Below the pieces are notes generated by a model that was given only the letters and a program-made list of their open reading frames with translations, had not been told where the DNA came from and did no database searches. This document shows positions 14,591-19,002 of a stretch of 19,002 nucleotides of DNA, one piece after another. The position numbers were made by a program, and so were the translations under genes. This stretch comes from Clostridiales bacterium (GTDB lineage Bacteria; Bacillota; Clostridia; Lachnospirales; Lachnospiraceae). Each line of letters begins with the position of its first letter. Within the stretch, counting starts at the first letter, position 1. Location of the stretch: the NCBI GenBank assembly GCA_018369015.1, contig JAGZDD010000069.1, positions 1 to 19,002 of the forward strand. The letters are read 5' to 3'.

Positions 14591-16603
14591 ATGAAGCTGC
14601 AATTGAGTATTTCTTTGCTATTATCCGATACGTCCAGGGCTGCGAAAAAGTGTTTAGATTCTCTGGTACCAATTTTAAATCAGATTCCGAGCGAGTTAAT
14701 TATTGTTTTTACCGGAAACGACAGGCGGCGGCTGGTGCTGGCGCAAAATTATACGGACCAGGTTATCTCCTTTAAGTGGTGTGATGATTTTGCGGCGGCC
14801 AGAAATGCCGGGCTTTCCAGGGCGGCGGGCGAATGGTTTATGTATATTGACGATGACGAGTGGTTTGAAGATGCCCAGCCGGTCATTGACTTTTTTTTAA
14901 GCGGGGATTATAAAAAATACAGCCGCGCTTCCTACCTCCTGAGGAATTATTCGGATTGGAACGGAAATTATACAGATGTGACGGTTACACGGCTGGCAAA
15001 GCGCGGCGCTACAACAAAGTTTGTCGGCAGTATCCATGAATATCTGACCCCTATGAATTTGCCGGAGAAGCAGATGAATGCCCTTGCGAATCATTATGGA
15101 TACTGCGGCGTTAAAAAGCAGGAACAGAAGCTGCGCCGGAATCTGCCCCTGCTAATAAAACGGCTGGAGCTGGCTCCGAAAAATGTGCAGCTGTATATGC
15201 AGGTTGCCCAGGAATACAAGAATTTCAATGATTTTAAGTCTGCGGTAAAATATTGTGAGCTTGGAATGGACCTTGAGAAAAAAACAGGCGTTAAAACCGT
15301 CGCTGGGGAGTGGCTGGCCGCTTATTACCCCATTTTCCTAGAAAAAACCGGACAGATCGACGCGGCGATCCATGCGACAAAAGACTATATGAAGTACCAT
15401 GATTCACCCCTTGTCTGGTTGTTTCACTGTCAATTCCGTGCAGATATTTATTTCAAATATCAAAACTATTGGAAATGTATAAAAGAAATTAGAATTGCGG
15501 AAGATCTGGTACGGCAGATTGACGAGGCGGGCCTATGGAACCTGGGGTATGTGATCGATATCAATGAAAGGCTATTGAAAAACCGGCTGCCGGAAATGTA
15601 TTTAGAAGCGCTGCTGTCGGCATTTTATACGGGCGTTAATGCCGGGGGCTTTTTAAAGAAGCTGCTAAAAGCCCGGGAAGGAAAGCTTAGTCTTAATGAC
15701 TGCCGCCACATCGAGGTGCTTAAAAAAGTATACTTTCTTGAAAAGCGTATTTTGAGCACATGCGCGGAAATGGATTCCGAAGACGGCTATATTTTGCTGC
15801 AAAAAGCCTTGTGGGCCGAAGGAGAAGGAGAAAAACAGCAGGCAGAGCTGCTTTATGAGCGTGCGTGTGAGGGCGGGGAGGTATTTATTTATCCCCAATT
15901 AGCGGTGTTAGCAGCAAGAAATTCCTTTTCTATGGAGCCGCTTTTAAGCCGTATGTCTATGGAGCATTGGAAAGACTGCTGTGATGCCATTGTCGAGGAT
16001 ATGGATATTGACCGGGAGGATTTTGCGCGGTGCGCCGCGTCTATCGAAGAAGGCTTAAAAGAATTTTCACAATTTCAGTGCATGTTCAAGGAACGCCTGC
16101 TCGAAGAACTGCTTGTGAAAGGGTTTTTAGACAGCGGAGACTTTTTCGCAAAACTTCGTGAATACGGAGAACATATTGAAAAGCGCTATAAAAATTATAT
16201 CGAAGCTCCCATACAGACATCCAATTCCCAGGCCTGCCTTCCGAAAGAGCTTAGGTTTGGCCAGGCGCTGACTGCTGTTTGTCATTTATGGGAGGCGGGA
16301 GATGATGCGGCCTATATGGCCTATGTCCGTGGGATGATCGCCCAATATCCGGACAAAAAGCCGCTGCTTGAAGCGATGCTTAAATATCTTGAGGAGAAAA
16401 TGAACCGTCCGCCTGTACCTGGCGGAGAGCTTGCCGCGCTCGGGGAGGCGGTGAAGCGGGAGGCAAAAAAAATGTTGGACGCAAAAGAATATGAGAAGGC
16501 TTACCCGGTGATTGCACAGCTTTTGACTCTTTTGCCCGGCGATTTGGATATAACCCGTATGCGTCAGACGGTTTTGAGGGGGCTGTCGGAGGTGGATACA
16601 TAA
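14591..16603 (+). CDS. Family 2 glycosyltransferase with helical-repeat tail, probable flagellin glycosyltransferase
   Basis: A 670-residue cytoplasmic protein. The N-terminal ~220 residues are a GT-A glycosyltransferase family 2 domain: FAAARNAGLSRAAGEW (67-82), metal-binding DDD at 87-89 (YIDDDEW) and VGSIHEYLT (145-153), a common GT2 acceptor-site motif. From about residue 155 it is helical, with TPR-like pairs (NVQLYMQVAQEYKNFNDFKS, then AVKYCELGM) that may bind the protein acceptor. No signal peptide or membrane helix. Lying directly behind flagellin parallels Clostridioides difficile CD0240 behind fliC, which adds GlcNAc to flagellin; that is the inferred role here, with the sugar unknown. 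CAAGGAGGAAAAA directly precedes the ATG. The start is only 20 bp after the flagellin terminator and no promoter is seen between, so expression probably depends on readthrough. Confidence 0.85.
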   Translation: MKLQLSISLLLSDTSRAAKKCLDSLVPILNQIPSELIIVFTGNDRRRLVLAQNYTDQVISFKWCDDFAAARNAGLSRAAGEWFMYIDDDEWFEDAQPVIDFFLSGDYKKYSRASYLLRNYSDWNGNYTDVTVTRLAKRGATTKFVGSIHEYLTPMNLPEKQMNALANHYGYCGVKKQEQKLRRNLPLLIKRLELAPKNVQLYMQVAQEYKNFNDFKSAVKYCELGMDLEKKTGVKTVAGEWLAAYYPIFLEKTGQIDAAIHATKDYMKYHDSPLVWLFHCQFRADIYFKYQNYWKCIKEIRIAEDLVRQIDEAGLWNLGYVIDINERLLKNRLPEMYLEALLSAFYTGVNAGGFLKKLLKAREGKLSLNDCRHIEVLKKVYFLEKRILSTCAEMDSEDGYILLQKALWAEGEGEKQQAELLYERACEGGEVFIYPQLAVLAARNSFSMEPLLSRMSMEHWKDCCDAIVEDMDIDREDFARCAASIEEGLKEFSQFQCMFKERLLEELLVKGFLDSGDFFAKLREYGEHIEKRYKNYIEAPIQTSNSQACLPKELRFGQALTAVCHLWEAGDDAAYMAYVRGMIAQYPDKKPLLEAMLKYLEEKMNRPPVPGGELAALGEAVKREAKKMLDAKEYEKAYPVIAQLLTLLPGDLDITRMRQTVLRGLSEVDT

Positions 16604-17889
16604 TGATGTACAGTTCGGTTGCAAAAAAGCTGGAAAAAATTTTTGAAAATATCCCGGAAGGCCAGCGAAAGTGTTTATATTATATGGATTTGGCGGATTT
16701 CAAAATTGTTAATATGTGTTACGGTTATAAAAGCGGGGAAAAATTGCTCGATACATTGGAATGCTACTTAAAATCCATTCCGGGCGTCCTTTTGTGCGAG
16801 CGGATGTTTGCAGACCAATTCGTATTTGCGGCGGTTATCGATAAGAAGAAAACAAAGAAGAAGATTATTTCGGAATATAAGTATTATTCGGAAAAGTTTG
16901 TCGAAAAATACGGCGGCCAGTACCCGGAATATGAGATGCACAGCTATTGCGGGATCTGCTTTCCGGAGAATGAGGATTTTCTGGAGGCTATTGATAATGC
17001 GCATATCGCCTGGATGAAGGCAAAACAAATGAAGACAAATACGGCGGTCATTTATGACCGGGGGATTCTGGCGGAATTGCTGCAGCGCAAAAAGACGGAG
17101 GTCTATGTGAATATGGCTTTAAAAGAAGAACAGTTCGTCTTTTATCTTCAGCCCAAGGTCGATTTACTTACCGGACAGATCATAGGCGCCGAGGCCCTGG
17201 CGCGGCTGCTGGACCCAGAGGGTAGTATCATATCTCCCGAAAGCTTTATCGGTATTATGAGAGATAACGGAATGATCAGTGCGCTGGACCGCCTGATTTT
17301 GAAATTAGTTTGTAAAAACTTGGCGCTCAGGCTGAAAAAAGGACTTCCCGTTGTTCCTATAGCGGTAAATTTATCGTGGCAGCATGTTCTTGTCGCCGAT
17401 TCTGCTGAATATTTGCATTTTATTGTGCAAAAATATCATATTCCTCCAGCGCTTGTGCAGTTTGAAATGACAGAAACGGTACTGCTTGAGCAGTTCCATG
17501 CGGTAAAAAAATTGTGTGAAGGCTTAAGAAGCCGCGGCTATACAATTGCTGTCGACGATTTTGGGGCAGGCTATACGGATATAACGGCAATCCAGGAATT
17601 GGGCTTTGACCTGCTAAAGCTTGACCGGAAATTTTTGACTAATGAGGAGCCGGCAAAAAGCAGAAATAAAGTGCTCATGCCGGATTTGATCCATAGTATG
17701 CGCCAGTTTAAAATTGATACGATTTGTGAGGGGGTTGAGACAAAAGAGCAGTGCGCCTATTTAGCGTCTGTGGGCTGCGGCCAGGCCCAGGGCTTTTATT
17801 TTTCAAAGCCGGTCAGCCCCCAGGATTTTTATGCAGAATTTGAGCGGCTTGGCGGATACTATCCGGCACAGTGGGTAAAGGAGAGGTAA
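16603..17889 (+). CDS. Degenerate GGDEF-EAL protein, probable c-di-GMP phosphodiesterase
   Basis: A 428-residue soluble protein. Residues about 20-150 are a GGDEF domain (YYMDLADFKIVN) whose active site is lost: the GGDEF position reads FADQF (69-73). Residues about 165-415 are an EAL domain with the expected metal and catalytic residues: E197 (EAL), N256 (AVNLS), E288 (FEMTE), D318/D319 (VDDFGAGYT), K339 (LLKLD), E376 and E379 (CEGVET) and Q396. It should therefore hydrolyse c-di-GMP, while the GGDEF part may be regulatory (GTP binding is known in similar proteins). No membrane or sensor domain is visible. Its ATG overlaps the glycosyltransferase stop (TAATG), with GGAGGTG 8 nt upstream; ATG 16606 is an alternative start. 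Lower c-di-GMP generally favours motility, which suits the location. Confidence 0.9.
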   Translation: MMYSSVAKKLEKIFENIPEGQRKCLYYMDLADFKIVNMCYGYKSGEKLLDTLECYLKSIPGVLLCERMFADQFVFAAVIDKKKTKKKIISEYKYYSEKFVEKYGGQYPEYEMHSYCGICFPENEDFLEAIDNAHIAWMKAKQMKTNTAVIYDRGILAELLQRKKTEVYVNMALKEEQFVFYLQPKVDLLTGQIIGAEALARLLDPEGSIISPESFIGIMRDNGMISALDRLILKLVCKNLALRLKKGLPVVPIAVNLSWQHVLVADSAEYLHFIVQKYHIPPALVQFEMTETVLLEQFHAVKKLCEGLRSRGYTIAVDDFGAGYTDITAIQELGFDLLKLDRKFLTNEEPAKSRNKVLMPDLIHSMRQFKIDTICEGVETKEQCAYLASVGCGQAQGFYFSKPVSPQDFYAEFERLGGYYPAQWVKER

Positions 17890-17903
17890 AAAAACCTCTC
17901 CTT
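17878..17903. terminator. Shared hairpin between convergent genes
   Basis: A 10-bp perfect stem (AAGGAGAGGT at 17878-17887, ACCTCTCCTT at 17894-17903) with an A6 loop spans the stop of the EAL gene and ends one base before the stop of the minus-strand hemerythrin gene. T-runs after the stem are short in both directions, so termination strength is uncertain. Position suggests a bidirectional terminator. Confidence 0.6.
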
Positions 17904-18788
17904 CTATACATCCAGGCAAACTGCGATTTTTCCAACATTTGTGCCAAGCAGTACGGAAAATTCGGGGAGTTCCCCTTCGGTTTTAACCTCGAAAGCTTCA
18001 CGGGTAATAAAGGCGCCGATATATTTTGAAGAATCCCTGGGAGTTCCTGTAAATATATGGCTGATATAAGAAAAGATCAGATTTTCAAACTCGGCCATTA
18101 AGCTTAAAAGGGTTTGGGTTGTTTCTGTTATCGTATGGTTCAGAAGCTTTTCAAGAATATAGATAAACATCGAATTTTCGATAATGATATAAATCGTTTC
18201 TTCATGTCCGTCATCGCTGTAATGTCCTTCATAATAGACAGCCTTGCCCAAATCCGTGCCGCAGTAATTTAATTTTAAAGGCGATGCCGTTAAACCGGCA
18301 ACAAGGCCACTGAGCAGGTTTTGGACAATATCGGCGAGGAAGGCGGAGCTTTGCTCACAGCCTGAGCCATTGAGGCTGATTTTTACCTTTCCTACAATCC
18401 CCATATCCTCAGAGATAATGTGATCAACTAGTGTTCCGAAACCGATGCTCATAAAACGCCGGAATGAATCCCGGGAGTAGTTCCCCTTTATAAGCAGATT
18501 TTCGGCTTCAGGGATGACAACGTTTTTGAGATGGTCATGCTCCTGCTTGTGCTTCTCATAGTCTTTATAGCCAGTTTTTTTCATATAGGCTTCTTCATCG
18601 GCAAAGTGCTGAAACATATAGCTTTTTAAATATTTTATGCCTTCTGTCGCCGCAAACATTCTTCGTATCTGGGAATCTTCCTGGTCGATGATCGTTATAA
18701 TTCTCCGGGCAACCATAAGCAATTCCTTATGCTGCTTGTCAATTTCCGGGATTCCTGTCTGGTAATAATTTTCCCATATTGCTTCCAT
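17904..18788 (-). CDS. Hemerythrin domain fused to CheX-like phosphatase domain
   Basis: A 294-residue cytoplasmic protein. Residues 1-~132 are a bacteriohemerythrin with all seven di-iron ligands: H20 (IDKQH), H61 and E65 (HFADEE), H80 and H84 (HKQEH), H123 and D128 (HIISED). Residues about 140-294 resemble CheX/CheC: a first helix (FLADIVQNLLSGLVAGLT), a beta-rich central part, then SLMAEFEN (229-236), matching the phosphatase pattern S/D-x3-E-x2-N with E233 and N236. CheX and CheC dephosphorylate CheY-P, so the protein may couple O2 or redox state to signal termination; that coupling is inferred. AGGAGG lies 9 nt before the ATG. It is transcribed alone, convergent with the EAL gene. The CheX assignment is by motif and helix layout, moderately sure; the hemerythrin part is certain. 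Confidence 0.8.
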   Translation of the reverse strand: MEAIWENYYQTGIPEIDKQHKELLMVARRIITIIDQEDSQIRRMFAATEGIKYLKSYMFQHFADEEAYMKKTGYKDYEKHKQEHDHLKNVVIPEAENLLIKGNYSRDSFRRFMSIGFGTLVDHIISEDMGIVGKVKISLNGSGCEQSSAFLADIVQNLLSGLVAGLTASPLKLNYCGTDLGKAVYYEGHYSDDGHEETIYIIIENSMFIYILEKLLNHTITETTQTLLSLMAEFENLIFSYISHIFTGTPRDSSKYIGAFITREAFEVKTEGELPEFSVLLGTNVGKIAVCLDV

Positions 18789-18824
18789 AGGCCACTTCCT
18801 CCTGGATGTTCTTTTTTTAGTGAA

Positions 18825-18833
18825 ATTGTATCA
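18825..18833 (-). promoter_or_regulatory. Extended -10 sigma-A promoter for hemerythrin-CheX gene
   Basis: On the minus strand TG, one base, TACAAT forms an extended -10 element (5/6 to TATAAT) about 40 bases before the ATG. No good -35 is present (ATGCAA at 17-bp spacing), which extended -10 promoters tolerate. It suggests housekeeping rather than sigma-D expression of this gene. Confidence 0.5.
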
Positions 18834-18845
18834 TAGATTCATTAA

Positions 18846-18863
18846 ATTTGCATTAAAGCAAAT
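18846..18863. promoter_or_regulatory. Small inverted repeat near the -35 position of the minus-strand promoter
   Basis: ATTTGC (18846-18851) and GCAAAT (18858-18863) are reverse complements separated by ATTAAA. The element covers the -35 region of the extended -10 promoter and lies about 30 bp before the divergent sigma-D -35. It could be an operator, but 6-bp arms in AT-rich DNA arise easily by chance. Confidence 0.3.
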
Positions 18864-18893
18864 GAAAAAATGGAGAATTTGTTTTTGCGAGTG

Positions 18894-18920
18894 TTAAGAT
18901 TTTATTGAAAAGGGCGATAT
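18894..18920 (+). promoter_or_regulatory. Sigma-D promoter for the gene at the right edge
   Basis: TTAA (18894-18897), 15 bases, then GGCGATAT (18913-18920), 7/8 to consensus. The layout is identical to the flagellin promoter. It points at the open frame starting at 18957, which is therefore probably a late motility or chemotaxis gene. Confidence 0.75.
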
Positions 18921-18956
18921 ATAAATAAGTAGAATGAAGGATAGGAGGCCCTCATC

Positions 18957-19002
18957 GTGGAAAATTTAAAAAATGTAGCCGTATCGGTGCTAATGCTGAC
19001 CC
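18957..19002 (+). CDS. Start of a sigma-D-controlled gene, cut by the window edge
   Basis: A GTG start with AGGAGG 8 nt upstream opens a frame of 15 complete codons reading MENLKNVAVSVLMLT to the end of the window. The fragment is hydrophobic after residue 6 but too short to identify. The sigma-D promoter upstream suggests a late-class motility, chemotaxis or c-di-GMP gene. An alternative start is the ATG at 18991 (14 codons' worth further in, without a ribosome site), which is unlikely. Confidence 0.6.
   Translation, partial: MENLKNVAVSVLMLT

Noticed and set aside
18015..18022. Perfect GCCGATAT (sigma-D -10) on the plus strand
   Set aside because: It is inside the hemerythrin-CheX coding region and antisense to it, and the position 15 bases upstream reads CTTC rather than a TTAA/TAAA -35.
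1..19002. Mobile elements, phage genes, CRISPR arrays, tRNA or rRNA
   Set aside because: No transposase or integrase motifs, regularly spaced repeats, or tRNA/rRNA-like sequence were seen; all genes fit one motility locus. The 36-bp repeats are in-frame coding repeats without spacers.

Overview
This window looks like chromosomal DNA from a motile, anaerobic Gram-positive bacterium of the Clostridia, probably Lachnospiraceae-like. The evidence is strong AGGAGG-type ribosome binding sites, the Bacillus/Clostridia-type gene order flgM-flgN-flgK-flgL-yviE-fliW-csrA-hag, low-to-medium GC with AT-rich intergenic regions, and sigma-D (sigma-28) style promoters. The family is inferred from style and gene order only. 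No RNA genes, CRISPR arrays, insertion sequences or prophage genes were seen; this is a dense motility and chemotaxis locus.

Layout. (1) 1-3932, minus strand: an apparent three-gene operon encoding a FliK-like protein, a small free-standing FlhB C-terminal-domain protein, and a membrane chemoreceptor with a C-terminal hemerythrin domain. (2) 3933-4026: a divergent control region with candidate sigma-A and sigma-D promoters for cheA and a perfect 11-bp inverted repeat. (3) 4027-8797, plus strand: cheA, cheW, cheR, cheB, tightly spaced or overlapping. (4) 8798-13622: a sigma-D promoter, then flgM, flgN, flgK, flgL, a yviE/DUF6470 gene, fliW and csrA. (5) 13623-14570: flagellin with its own sigma-D promoter, a two-site CsrA-type leader and a strong terminator. 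(6) 14571-17889: a family 2 glycosyltransferase with a long helical-repeat tail, then a degenerate-GGDEF/EAL protein, both probably reached by readthrough of the flagellin terminator. (7) 17904-18788, minus strand: a hemerythrin domain fused to a CheX-like phosphatase domain. (8) 18894-19002: a sigma-D promoter and the first 15 codons of a further plus-strand gene.

How it fits together. CheA/CheW read the chemoreceptors, CheR and CheB adapt them, and the CheX-like domain could remove phosphate from CheY. FlgM holds sigma-D until the hook is complete. FlgN, FlgK and FlgL build the hook-filament junction, and FliW/CsrA tie flagellin translation to secretion. The glycosyltransferase probably modifies flagellin, and the EAL protein probably lowers c-di-GMP locally. 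The unusual theme is that both ends of the locus carry a di-iron hemerythrin domain fused to a chemotaxis module, one on a receptor (input) and one on a phosphatase-like domain (signal termination). This suggests that oxygen or redox state enters chemotaxis at two points.
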